Positions 1-5,187 of a stretch of DNA of 5,187 bases are shown one piece after another; position 1 is the stretch's first letter, and the number at the start of each line of letters is the position of its first letter. This stretch comes from CAZAGT01 sp964484515 (GTDB taxonomy: Bacteria > Desulfobacterota > DSM-4660 > Desulfatiglandales > HGW-15). The notes below the pieces were generated by a model. The model saw nothing but the letters and a program-made list of their open reading frames with translations. It was not told the origin of the DNA and ran no database searches. A program made the position numbers and the translations under genes. Where the stretch lies: positions 1 through 5,187 of the forward strand of contig CAZAGT010000361.1 of NCBI GenBank assembly GCA_964484515.1, read 5' to 3'.

Positions 1-942
1 CCTGTAGCTATAGCTGATCTTTTCGCAGTCAGGTTCAAATTCGTAGGATTCTTCATTCTGATAGGCGAAGGAGATTTCAGCCCCAAAAAGGACGATGATC
101 CAACTCAGTTGAAGCCACACCACAAAGAGGGGGAGCGCGGCAAAGCTGCCGTAGATCGCATTGTATTTGGAGACCCCGACCTGAAACGTTACGTAGGCGA
201 ATTGGAAGATCTGATACAGTGTCCCCGCGATGAGGCCACCGAACAGGCCTGCCCTAAAACGGATCTTTCCATTAGGCATAAAAATGTAAATAAAGGTGAA
301 GAGAACCCATATTACCCAGTAGGGTAAAAACCTGAGTGCAAAGAAAATGACTGGATTGAAGGTCCGTAGGAGTTCAATTCTTTGGACAATAGACTCCACC
401 TGACCCTTGATGGCAACCGTTAGGGCGCTGGACATAATGAGCAGGATCGGGCTGATGAGCATCGCCGAAAGGTAGTCACTGATCTTCCTTGGCAAGGTCC
501 GCGATTTCTTGATTCCCCAGATATGATTAAAGGCATTTTCGATGTTGCCAAGAACACGGATGGTCGCCCAGAACAAGAAAAGGATCCCAATGCCCGCGAT
601 GACGCCCCCTTCCGCGCTTGCCAGGAGCGAGCGAGCAAACCCGGTGAGGCGTTCGATGATCTCCGCCTGTCCCTGGAAGCGCTCATAAATCATCCTCTCA
701 AGCGCCTTCTCAAGCCCGAATCCCTTGGCCAGCCCGAAGGCCATGGCGAGCACCGGAACGATTGACAGCAGGGAATAGAATGTCAGGGCGGACGCCCTAA
801 ACATGCATTTGTCCTCCTCAAAACCACGCATCGAGAGGAGAACAATCCGCAAGAGTTTCAAACCGAGGGCCTTTAGGCCGTGCAGCTCCTCGCGACGGAT
901 TCTCCAAACATCGGTTGTGATGAACTTGATGACACTTCCCAT
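1..942 (-). CDS. YihY/virulence factor BrkB family inner-membrane protein (3' end outside window)
   Basis: The frame stays open from an ATG at 942 to the window edge, giving 314 residues without a stop; an in-frame TAG lies two codons upstream, which fixes the earliest possible start. The protein has about six hydrophobic segments (roughly residues 49-72, 112-132, 157-177, 199-222, 230-252 and 266-290). Family hallmarks are visible: RASALTFYSLLSIVPVLA near 49-66, NAFNHIWGIKKSR near 136-148, and the NAIYGSFAALPLFVVWLQL stretch followed by LFGAEISFAYQ near 261-294. This is the YihY/BrkB (formerly 'ribonuclease BN') family of polytopic inner-membrane proteins, whose molecular function is not settled. 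E. coli YihY is about 290 residues, so the membrane core is complete here and the missing part is a C-terminal cytoplasmic tail of unknown length. The Shine-Dalgarno sequence is weak (GGTAG at most). The antitoxin-like gene ends 66 bp upstream on the same strand with no T-rich terminator between them, so read-through is possible. Confidence 0.93.
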   Translation of the reverse strand, partial: MGSVIKFITTDVWRIRREELHGLKALGLKLLRIVLLSMRGFEEDKCMFRASALTFYSLLSIVPVLAMAFGLAKGFGLEKALERMIYERFQGQAEIIERLTGFARSLLASAEGGVIAGIGILFLFWATIRVLGNIENAFNHIWGIKKSRTLPRKISDYLSAMLISPILLIMSSALTVAIKGQVESIVQRIELLRTFNPVIFFALRFLPYWVIWVLFTFIYIFMPNGKIRFRAGLFGGLIAGTLYQIFQFAYVTFQVGVSKYNAIYGSFAALPLFVVWLQLSWIIVLFGAEISFAYQNEESYEFEPDCEKISYSYR

Positions 943-1008
943 GATCTACCAGACCGACTACATGATGAACGCGACTTCACCTGCGTTCCATGGGGAGGTG
1001 GGAACGAT

Positions 1009-2004
1009 TCAGATGCCCAAATCAGCCGCCAGCCGATAAGGAATCATAGTTCCCCCAGGGATCCCGATATATCCTCTCTCATTTTGGATGAGATTTGAAA
1101 TCATTTTTGCGTTCCACGTCTTGACGTGGTCCTTGATGAAGGCCAAGACCAGGAGCTCGGTATTGGCAAACAGGGACAAATCCGCTTTCTTTCTTGCCAA
1201 GAACTGCTCGGCTGCGATGTCCTCGCCGGCGAATACTTCCGTCACATTCACCTCCTGTCGCTCTATAAGGAGTGTGAGGTAATAATACCATTTCTCGGGC
1301 AGTGGTCCGAGGTCGCTCTTGAGGTACCTTGTCCCGCTAATTGAGCCGGCATATTCCTTGAAGTGCTTGAAGTCCGCAAGGAAGAGGATCTTGCTCAGAG
1401 TTGCTGCGAGCCGTCCGCCTTCACAAAAGAACAGGGCCATGTTGAGCAACTTGCCCATATCGAAACGACGATACCCGCTCAAGCCGTCGGCCTCGTAGCG
1501 ACCAAAACGCTCCTCATAGATTCGTTCCAACCGATAGAGACCCGAGCAGGAGTCCCGAAACTGCCCGATCATCTTTTTTCGTTTCTCATCGGATAGGGCT
1601 TCCGGCTCTGATTCAAGGAGTCGTAAGAGGTTGTGAGGATCGGTGATGAGACGCAGGATTTTGTCATGGGCGGTGTCCTGAAGGGCGCCGTTTTCGTAGC
1701 GGCTCAAGGTGACCAAGCCCCAGCCAAGGAGTTTCGCCAATTCACGCTGGGTCAGGCCGTAAAGCTTGCGGAGGTGCCGGATCTCCTCCGGTTGCATCAT
1801 TCCGTTTCGACGCCGGTATTCGCGATAGGCCCTTTCCAGGGTTTCATGGGCTTCAGCGGGATCTTCGAAGGTGTTTCCGCAAGCCGAGCAGTTGAGGCAG
1901 CCCGTCTCCACGTCAATGAGCATTCCACGCACGTCCATGGTCTTCTCGCGTGTACCTTTTGTGAAAGTTGCATCCAGGCCGCATTGCGGACAGCTTGTTT
2001 TCAT
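1009..2004 (-). CDS. Antitoxin-like regulator: MqsA/YgiT zinc finger + HTH + SocA/Panacea (DUF4065) domain
   Basis: The protein has 331 residues from the ATG at 2004. The N-terminus carries a CxxC pair at residues 5-8 and a second at 39-42 (with an extra Cys36), the YgiT/MqsA zinc-finger pattern. Residues about 71-120 form an XRE-like helix-turn-helix (GLTQRELAKLLGWG, then LSRYENGALQ). From about 185 to 290 lies a SocA/Panacea (DUF4065) domain, recognised by LLNMALFFCEGG, KILFLADFKHFKEYAGSISGTRY and the following LGPLP. In known families, MqsA-type proteins repress their own promoters and DUF4065 domains neutralise varied toxins, so a DNA-binding antitoxin is inferred. A GTG at 2052 would add 16 residues. 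I prefer 2004 because the zinc finger then begins at MKTSCPQCG, as is usual, and because the longer start would run through a candidate operator arm. Neither start has a clear Shine-Dalgarno sequence. No recognisable toxin gene is adjacent on either side, which is unusual for this class. Confidence 0.88.
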   Translation of the reverse strand: MKTSCPQCGLDATFTKGTREKTMDVRGMLIDVETGCLNCSACGNTFEDPAEAHETLERAYREYRRRNGMMQPEEIRHLRKLYGLTQRELAKLLGWGLVTLSRYENGALQDTAHDKILRLITDPHNLLRLLESEPEALSDEKRKKMIGQFRDSCSGLYRLERIYEERFGRYEADGLSGYRRFDMGKLLNMALFFCEGGRLAATLSKILFLADFKHFKEYAGSISGTRYLKSDLGPLPEKWYYYLTLLIERQEVNVTEVFAGEDIAAEQFLARKKADLSLFANTELLVLAFIKDHVKTWNAKMISNLIQNERGYIGIPGGTMIPYRLAADLGI

Positions 2005-2037
2005 CTTGTACGCTTCGCGTGGATCTTTTTGATATCC

Positions 2038-2083
2038 TGATAACGTAACCACAGATGAAGTTTAATATAGAGTTATGTTATCA
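2038..2083. promoter_or_regulatory. Candidate operator: imperfect 12-bp inverted repeat TGATAACRTAAC
   Basis: Positions 2038-2049 read TGATAACGTAAC on the plus strand. Positions 2072-2083 read TGATAACATAAC on the minus strand. The two arms match at 11 of 12 bases, with a 22-bp spacer and centres 34 bp apart. They sit just upstream of the preferred start of the MqsA-SocA gene, and the distal arm overlaps a possible -10 element. Autorepression by the gene's own HTH domain is inferred from how MqsA-type antitoxins behave; the repeat itself is directly visible. Confidence 0.5.
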
Positions 2084-2085
2084 TA
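2080..2085 (-). promoter_or_regulatory. Possible -10 box of the MqsA-SocA gene
   Basis: The minus strand reads TATGAT here, five of six matches to the sigma-70 -10 consensus, in a very AT-rich stretch. A transcript starting near 2073 would have a leader of about 70 nt to the ATG at 2004. No good -35 hexamer stands out: only T-rich sequence lies at the right distance. In DNA this AT-rich such matches are common by chance. Confidence 0.3.
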
Positions 2086-2174
2086 AAATAAATAGTAAAA
2101 CAAAAAATATTTTATAGTATGTTTCGGCCTTGGAGATCCAACTCTTTGCAGGGCGTGCTCAGCCATTTTATTTC

Positions 2175-2203
2175 ATAATAATTTCATTAAATAGAATTAT
2201 TAT
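2175..2203. repeat. Perfect 9-bp AT-only inverted repeat
   Basis: Left arm ATAATAATT (2175-2183) and right arm AATTATTAT (2195-2203) are exact reverse complements around an 11-nt loop. With no GC pairs it would make a poor terminator hairpin. It may be a protein-binding site, or a by-product of the AT-rich composition. Confidence 0.4.
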
Positions 2204-2246
2204 ATGATGAATTGTCTCAGCGTGCAGCAAATGTTTCCCTCAATTC

Positions 2247-2290
2247 AAAAAAAACAGGCCCTTGACGGTATTAAGTGTCAAGAGCCTGTT
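2247..2290 (-). terminator. Rho-independent terminator of the tRNA-Arg transcript
   Basis: On the minus strand the arm AACAGGCTCTTGAC (2290-2277) pairs with GTCAAGGGCCTGTT (2266-2253) through 14 pairs, one of them U-G, around a 10-nt loop. The last two pairs merge into a run of eight Ts (2254-2247). Hairpin and T-tract have the orientation needed to stop minus-strand transcription 44 nt past the tRNA 3' end. The opposite strand has no T-run after the hairpin (ATCATG follows), so it should act in one direction only. Confidence 0.9.
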
Positions 2291-2333
2291 ATCATGCTCG
2301 ATTTGTCGTCAGAGGGGTATGCGTCTGTATCAG

Positions 2334-2410
2334 TGGCGCGCCTGGAGGGATTCGAACCCCCGGCCTGCGGATTAGAAGTCCGCTGCTCTATCCAGCTGAG
2401 CTACAGGCGC
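2334..2410 (-). tRNA. tRNA-Arg (anticodon TCT)
   Basis: The 77-nt minus-strand sequence folds as a complete cloverleaf. The acceptor stem GCGCCTG/CAGGCGC is perfect over seven pairs. The D-arm GCTC/GAGC encloses the loop AGCTGGATA. The anticodon stem GCGGA/TCCGC encloses the loop CTTCTAA, placing TCT at the anticodon and so reading AGA/AGG codons. The variable loop is AGGCC, and the T-arm GGGGG/CCCTC (one G-T pair) encloses TTCGAAT. The discriminator is G and the CCA tail is encoded. The gene has its own terminator downstream, and its 3' end faces the AT-rich region and the antitoxin-like gene. Confidence 0.97.
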
Positions 2411-2431
2411 CCATCCTGTGTTAACGTCGAT

Positions 2432-2437
2432 GTTATA
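2432..2437 (-). promoter_or_regulatory. Possible -10 box of the tRNA-Arg gene
   Basis: The minus strand reads TATAAC, five of six matches to the -10 consensus, about 22 bp upstream of the mature tRNA 5' end; a short precursor leader would fit. The region about 17 bp further upstream (ATGAAA) is a poor -35 match. A TTGCCA sequence exists but its spacing is 24 bp, too long for a normal promoter. Confidence 0.35.
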
Positions 2438-2487
2438 CCCTATGACTGGATTTTTTTCATCTGGCAATGGGAGGTAAGAGGTGTCGT

Positions 2488-2519
2488 GCTCCCGAGGGCT
2501 GGTTCAGTGTAACGGGAGC
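2488..2519. repeat. 7-bp perfect inverted repeat between the tRNA and the 448-residue gene
   Basis: GCTCCCG (2488-2494) is the reverse complement of CGGGAGC (2513-2519), with an 18-nt loop. It lies about 55 bp past the stop codon of the minus-strand gene. No T-run follows on either strand, so a factor-independent terminator is not supported. It could slow polymerase or stabilise an mRNA 3' end. Confidence 0.35.
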
Positions 2520-2574
2520 GAGTTAGGCACGTCAGATAGCGCCGCGGCGGGTGTTCGGGTTTCGATTCCTTTTC

Positions 2575-3921
2575 CTATGTGGGTGGAGGACCGGCTCCGT
2601 TGCCGCCATTCAGCATCTGACTCAAGACGCAATTCGTATTCTCCTCCAGTTGATTCATCGTTTCTGCCAGTGCTTTTAGTTGGGTGAGGGTCTCTCGCGA
2701 TCTTCGGCGAGAAGGAATTTCAAGATGGGGATTCTCAAGCGTCTTGATAAGTCGCTCGAGCACCCTGGCGTCGAATCGATCCGTATTCTTGTATATCAGG
2801 TTCACCCACTCCGTTTTTACATCTTCCGGGAGCCTCCCATAGCGTCCAATGATGTTCGGGGACTGGCCAAAATGGAGCGACTCGACCAGTTCGTCAATCT
2901 TTTGCCAAATCACGTCTGCAATCCGATCATCTTGAGGACTCCTCTGAAGGAGAACGCGCCATCTCGTCTTAATCTGTTTATCGATCCAGTTGATCGCCTT
3001 TTCCGGCGGGAGGGAAAGTTCCAGGAACCGGCCCTGAACGCGAACCAACTCCTTCCTAAGCGAACTGGCTTCATCCTTCATGCTGCCGAGGATGTCGTCC
3101 AGGGCATCGATCGCTTCTTTTTTTGCGTCCCTCTCATCGAGTTCATTCCGGAGAACCTGTTCCCATTCTTCTCTGAGATAAGCCATCTCTTTTTTCACGA
3201 GTGAAAAAATGAGGCCAGATTTTGTAATCGCGTTGCGCAAAGAATCCGCCAGGACATTACATGAACTCAACCTGTCCCTGGCCAATTGTTGCATCGCTTG
3301 CATGGAATCCTGTCTCAATTGATAGGAGAGCAGCTCGGTACCCAAAGAACGAGAGAGTCGCTTTATGACACGCGTTTCAGGGCCTCCGACTCTAATCGTA
3401 TCGGGCCTGAAATGGATCTTAATGACGGCCACAACCACATACTCGGTGTCCTGCCAGATAGCCCTGCCATCGTATTTCCGCGGGTATTCCGAGGGACGCT
3501 GCCCGCTCGGATTGAGGTCGGCCTCGCGGACGAGCACCGGTTCCATGTGATTGAAGTCTTCATGTTGCCCATCGACGTGCAACCTGACGCTTCGGGCATC
3601 GTGACGCGGATCCTCGGCGGTCCAGCTCCGTTGTCTTTCGACACACCAGGCCATCGCTTCCAGGGGTCGCTCCGGCTCGTCTCGGTAATTAAGCCATGTC
3701 TTGCCCGGAGGATTGTAATCGGATCGCGCAGGCAGCCCCCAGGAAATCCTTTTCCTTTTATCGTCGATAACACCCGACGTGATCCTCTCAGCGATCAGGT
3801 GGGGGGGTTTGCCGATTTGATAGATGGTTCCCTTGAAGGCATCTGGGAGGCAGTAGAGGATCGTTTCGATCATCTCCATGCAGGCTCTTCTTAGGGTAGC
3901 CCTTTCAATCGCTATGGACAA
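2575..3921 (-). CDS. Uncharacterised 448-residue soluble protein, possible signalling protein with degenerate dimerisation helix
   Basis: I do not recognise a named family. The frame starts at a TTG (3921) preceded by GAGGA with a 9-nt gap; an ATG at 3879 (residue 15) is the main alternative but has a poorer ribosome binding site. There is no signal peptide or convincing membrane segment. Residues about 15-200 look like a mixed alpha/beta domain containing SVRLHVDGQHEDFNHMEPVLV (111-131) and a hydrophobic strand YVVVAVIKIHF (161-171). From about 185 the protein is mostly helical: 186-260, then a charged, coiled-coil-prone stretch to about 300, further helices, and a Gly/Pro-rich tail (GGNGAGPPPT). 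Residues 221-234 (CNVLADSLRNAITK) faintly recall the H-box of histidine kinases, with Asp226 where His would be and no ATPase domain after it. A sensory or scaffold role is only a guess. Long open frames on the opposite strand (2680-3204, 3286-3894) are antisense shadows. Confidence 0.85.
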   Translation of the reverse strand: MSIAIERATLRRACMEMIETILYCLPDAFKGTIYQIGKPPHLIAERITSGVIDDKRKRISWGLPARSDYNPPGKTWLNYRDEPERPLEAMAWCVERQRSWTAEDPRHDARSVRLHVDGQHEDFNHMEPVLVREADLNPSGQRPSEYPRKYDGRAIWQDTEYVVVAVIKIHFRPDTIRVGGPETRVIKRLSRSLGTELLSYQLRQDSMQAMQQLARDRLSSCNVLADSLRNAITKSGLIFSLVKKEMAYLREEWEQVLRNELDERDAKKEAIDALDDILGSMKDEASSLRKELVRVQGRFLELSLPPEKAINWIDKQIKTRWRVLLQRSPQDDRIADVIWQKIDELVESLHFGQSPNIIGRYGRLPEDVKTEWVNLIYKNTDRFDARVLERLIKTLENPHLEIPSRRRSRETLTQLKALAETMNQLEENTNCVLSQMLNGGNGAGPPPT

Positions 3922-3926
3922 CGGTA

Positions 3927-3934
3927 CGAATCCT
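3927..3934 (-). promoter_or_regulatory. Ribosome binding site supporting the TTG start at 3921
   Basis: The minus strand carries TGAGGATT just upstream, placing GAGGA nine bases before the TTG. This is the best Shine-Dalgarno match near any candidate start of the 448-residue gene and is the reason the TTG was chosen over the downstream ATG at 3879. Confidence 0.5.
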
Positions 3935-3994
3935 CATTTCTGTGGCCGGAAACAAAGGGAGCTTCACCCAAACCATCGTCCTTTAGGGGGTGAT

Positions 3995-4022
3995 ACTTTA
4001 GAGCTTTTGCTTCGTTTGTCAA
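3995..4022 (-). promoter_or_regulatory. Candidate sigma-70 promoter for the 448-residue gene
   Basis: On the minus strand a perfect -35 hexamer TTGACA (4022-4017) is followed after 16 bp by TAAAGT (4000-3995), four of six matches to the -10 consensus. Transcription would start near 3988, leaving a leader of about 67 nt to the TTG start. Position and strand fit the gene; the -10 is weak. Confidence 0.5.
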
Positions 4023-4067
4023 TAGAAATATTCGCTATTCCTTGACATTCAAAGGGTCGGGTGTCAA
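4017..4067. repeat. Three TTGACA/TGTCAA boxes in the divergent promoter region
   Basis: TGTCAA occurs at 4017-4022 and 4062-4067, and TTGACA at 4042-4047. The second and third boxes form an inverted pair with a 14-bp spacer. The first and second boxes are also an inverted pair, extended inward by TAG/CTA-type complementarity (AATAG at 4021-4025, CTATT at 4035-4039). Each may be a -35 element, or together they may be an operator shared by the two diverging genes. No confident -10 for the plus-strand gene is visible: CAAACT at 4065-4070 sits 17 bp after the plus-strand TTGACA but matches at only three positions, and would imply an almost leaderless mRNA. Confidence 0.4.
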
Positions 4068-4077
4068 ACTTTGAGAC

Positions 4078-4932
4078 ATGGGCATGGAAAGCGTCGAATT
4101 AGACTATCTACCTAAACTGGACAATCCGCTGTTTATCGCCGGTTTTGAGGGTTGGGGAAATGCGCTGGATATTTCCAGCGGAATGGCAGAATACTTGATC
4201 AAGAAGCTGAAGGCAGAGCCTTTCGGCAGAATCAATCCAGACCGGTTTTATCGCTTTGACGAGAGCCGCCCTACCGTGGACATCGAAGATGGCTTACTTC
4301 GAAAGGTCAGCCCGCCCGGCGGGGATTTCTATGCCACACGACCTGGAACTGCCGAGCGCGACATCATCATCTTCAGGGCTGTCGAACCGTCTACCCGATG
4401 GTTTCACTTCGTGGAAAACGTCCTCGCGGTGTGTCACAAGACGGGTGTAAACAACATCATCAGTCTCGGCAGCATGTACGACAATGTCCTCCACACAGAA
4501 ACGGTCGTTTCGGCCCTCGCCTCCAGTGAAGAGACCCTAAAAAGATTAAAGACAAGGAAGGTGACTCCCATCAGTTACAAGGGACCGAGTGCCATTCACA
4601 CGATCCTCCAAAACGAGGCCCAGAAAAGAGGGTTTGAGTGCATGAGTTTGTGGTGCCATTGCCCCTATTACCTTCAAGGAACGAAGCACTTCGGGCTTCT
4701 ATCGCACCTGGCCTCCCTGCTATCCTTTTGGGGGGGGTTTCAACTGGACACAAGCGAACTCGAAACCACCTGGAAAGAGCTAAGCAAGCAAATCAAAGAG
4801 ATCATCGACAAGAATCCTGAGGTCCAGGGGATGATCAACGATTTGCGGAAGGCCAAGTTAAAACTCTCCATGGACGCTGTCAAAAAGACAGACAAGATTA
4901 TCCACTTAGATGATGTTCTGAAGACCAGGTAA
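4078..4932 (+). CDS. PAC2 (proteasome assembly chaperone 2-like) family protein
   Basis: This 284-residue protein fits the length of prokaryotic PAC2-family proteins. Visible family features are PLFIAGFEGWGNA (17-29), the conserved RAVEPSTRW turn (100-108), NNIISLGSMYDNVLHT (125-140), ISYKGPSAIHTIL (165-177) and SLWCHCPYYLQGTK (190-203). The C-terminal 60 residues are helical and charged (ELETTWKELSKQIKEIIDK onward). In eukaryotes PAC2 helps assemble proteasome alpha rings. Bacteria without proteasomes also carry homologues whose role is unknown, so no function is asserted. It is predicted cytoplasmic. ATG at 4078 is taken as the start; ATG at 4084, two codons later, is equally possible, and neither has more than a weak GAG-type ribosome binding site. 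A run of eight Gs (4730-4737) encodes the Trp-Gly-Gly at 218-220 and is a possible slippage site. The gene diverges from the 448-residue gene and has no plus-strand neighbour within the window. Confidence 0.92.
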   Translation: MGMESVELDYLPKLDNPLFIAGFEGWGNALDISSGMAEYLIKKLKAEPFGRINPDRFYRFDESRPTVDIEDGLLRKVSPPGGDFYATRPGTAERDIIIFRAVEPSTRWFHFVENVLAVCHKTGVNNIISLGSMYDNVLHTETVVSALASSEETLKRLKTRKVTPISYKGPSAIHTILQNEAQKRGFECMSLWCHCPYYLQGTKHFGLLSHLASLLSFWGGFQLDTSELETTWKELSKQIKEIIDKNPEVQGMINDLRKAKLKLSMDAVKKTDKIIHLDDVLKTR

Positions 4933-5187
4933 ACGCCCACCACCAAAATTCCGAGGAATGAGGCGGCCGGATTCTCGAGCGTTAGGTTGGAGGTTTGAGG
5001 CAAAAAAGCAAGAAGCTTCTTTTACTATGCCCTTGCGCCCTGAGCTCTGTGCCTTTCCATTACACCGCAGTGACGAGGGATGATGAGGGTAACGCAGCCC
5101 TTCAGCTTTGCTCAGGGCCGTGAGTCCTTCGACTCTACCCTAACGTTGCAAAAGTCGAGGATGCTGCAGATTCCAGGCGCCAAGGGT
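4933..5187. other. Intergenic region without a recognised gene; possible dispersed-repeat sequence
   Basis: No frame on either strand looks like a real protein gene. The minus-strand frame overlapping 4740-5003 is a shadow of the PAC2 gene. At 5007-5024 an AAGC/GCTT mini-hairpin followed by TTTT could end the PAC2 transcript weakly. The stretch 5037-5160 contains a 9-bp perfect inverted repeat and variants of CCTTCGAC / GCTCAGGGC, wording typical of palindromic intergenic repeats in Deltaproteobacteria and related genomes. Confidence 0.5.
5037..5118. repeat. 9-bp perfect inverted repeat, possible dispersed repeat element
   Basis: GCCCTGAGC (5037-5045) and GCTCAGGGC (5110-5118) are exact reverse complements separated by 64 nt. 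The right arm can alternatively pair locally with GCCCT at 5097-5101. The interior shows no coding signal. Whether this is a family of copies elsewhere in the genome cannot be seen from one window. Confidence 0.4.

Larger units (their letters stand above)
2053..2246. other. AT-rich intergenic region without a confident gene
   Basis: This stretch lies between the antitoxin-like gene and the tRNA terminator and is far richer in A and T than its surroundings, most of all at 2061-2118 and 2165-2210. It holds the putative promoter and operator of the antitoxin-like gene, a 10-bp AAAATATTTT palindrome at 2104-2113, and a perfect 9-bp AT-only inverted repeat at 2175-2183/2195-2203. One 34-codon ATG frame on the minus strand (2062-2166) lacks a ribosome binding site. 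Such AT-rich patches are typical of strongly regulated or horizontally acquired promoters, but composition alone does not prove transfer. Confidence 0.6.

Noticed and set aside
984..1006. Hairpin CGTTCC/GGAACG as terminator of the antitoxin-like gene
   Set aside because: Only six pairs and no T-run on the minus strand; not enough to call a terminator.
1633..2040. 135-codon plus-strand open frame
   Set aside because: Lies entirely antisense to the zinc finger and HTH part of the antitoxin-like gene, whose domains are clear. The plus-strand product shows no family features.
2204..2512. 102-codon plus-strand open frame
   Set aside because: Runs through the terminator hairpin and the complete tRNA-Arg gene in antisense, so it is not a real protein gene.
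2680..3204. 174-codon plus-strand open frame
   Set aside because: Antisense to the 448-residue gene. The minus-strand protein has coherent helical heptad-like sequence, while the plus-strand product looks like a shadow.
3286..3894. 202-codon plus-strand open frame
   Set aside because: Antisense to the N-terminal half of the 448-residue gene; no recognisable motifs and no ribosome binding site or promoter of its own.
5007..5024. AAGC/GCTT hairpin followed by TTTT as terminator of the PAC2 gene
   Set aside because: Four-pair stem of low stability and only four Ts; mentioned in the intergenic entry but too weak for its own call.
1..5187. CRISPR array or insertion sequence
   Set aside because: No regularly spaced direct repeats, no transposase-like protein and no terminal inverted repeats with target duplication were seen.

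Overview
The window looks like bacterial chromosome of roughly 50% GC. A tRNA-Arg gene with an encoded CCA tail, bacterial-type Rho-independent termination and protein families of the kind seen in Deltaproteobacteria (Desulfobacterota-like) suggest that origin. The taxonomic guess rests only on the overall flavour of the proteins and is tentative.

Layout from left to right. Positions 1-942 (minus) hold a YihY/BrkB-type polytopic membrane protein whose 3' end lies outside the window. Upstream of it on the same strand, 66 bp away, is a 331-residue protein (1009-2004, minus). It joins a YgiT/MqsA-type zinc finger, an XRE-like helix-turn-helix and a C-terminal SocA/Panacea (DUF4065) domain, the architecture of a toxin-antitoxin antitoxin/repressor. 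Its promoter region (about 2005-2210) is strikingly AT-rich and carries an 11-of-12 matching inverted repeat that I propose as its operator. No recognisable toxin gene lies next to it. A tRNA-Arg(TCT) gene (2334-2410, minus) follows, ended by a strong terminator at 2247-2290.

Positions 2575-3921 (minus) encode a 448-residue soluble protein that I cannot assign to a named family. Its middle part weakly resembles a histidine-kinase dimerisation helix lacking the histidine. A 156-bp divergent intergenic region with several TTGACA-type boxes separates it from a plus-strand PAC2-family protein (4078-4932). The final 255 bp hold no convincing gene, but contain a 9-bp perfect inverted repeat and sequence resembling a dispersed intergenic repeat.

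The genes do not form one obvious pathway. The antitoxin-like gene and the membrane protein gene could be co-transcribed. The PAC2 gene and the 448-residue gene share a divergent control region. The most interesting item is the apparently toxin-less MqsA-SocA fusion with its candidate operator.
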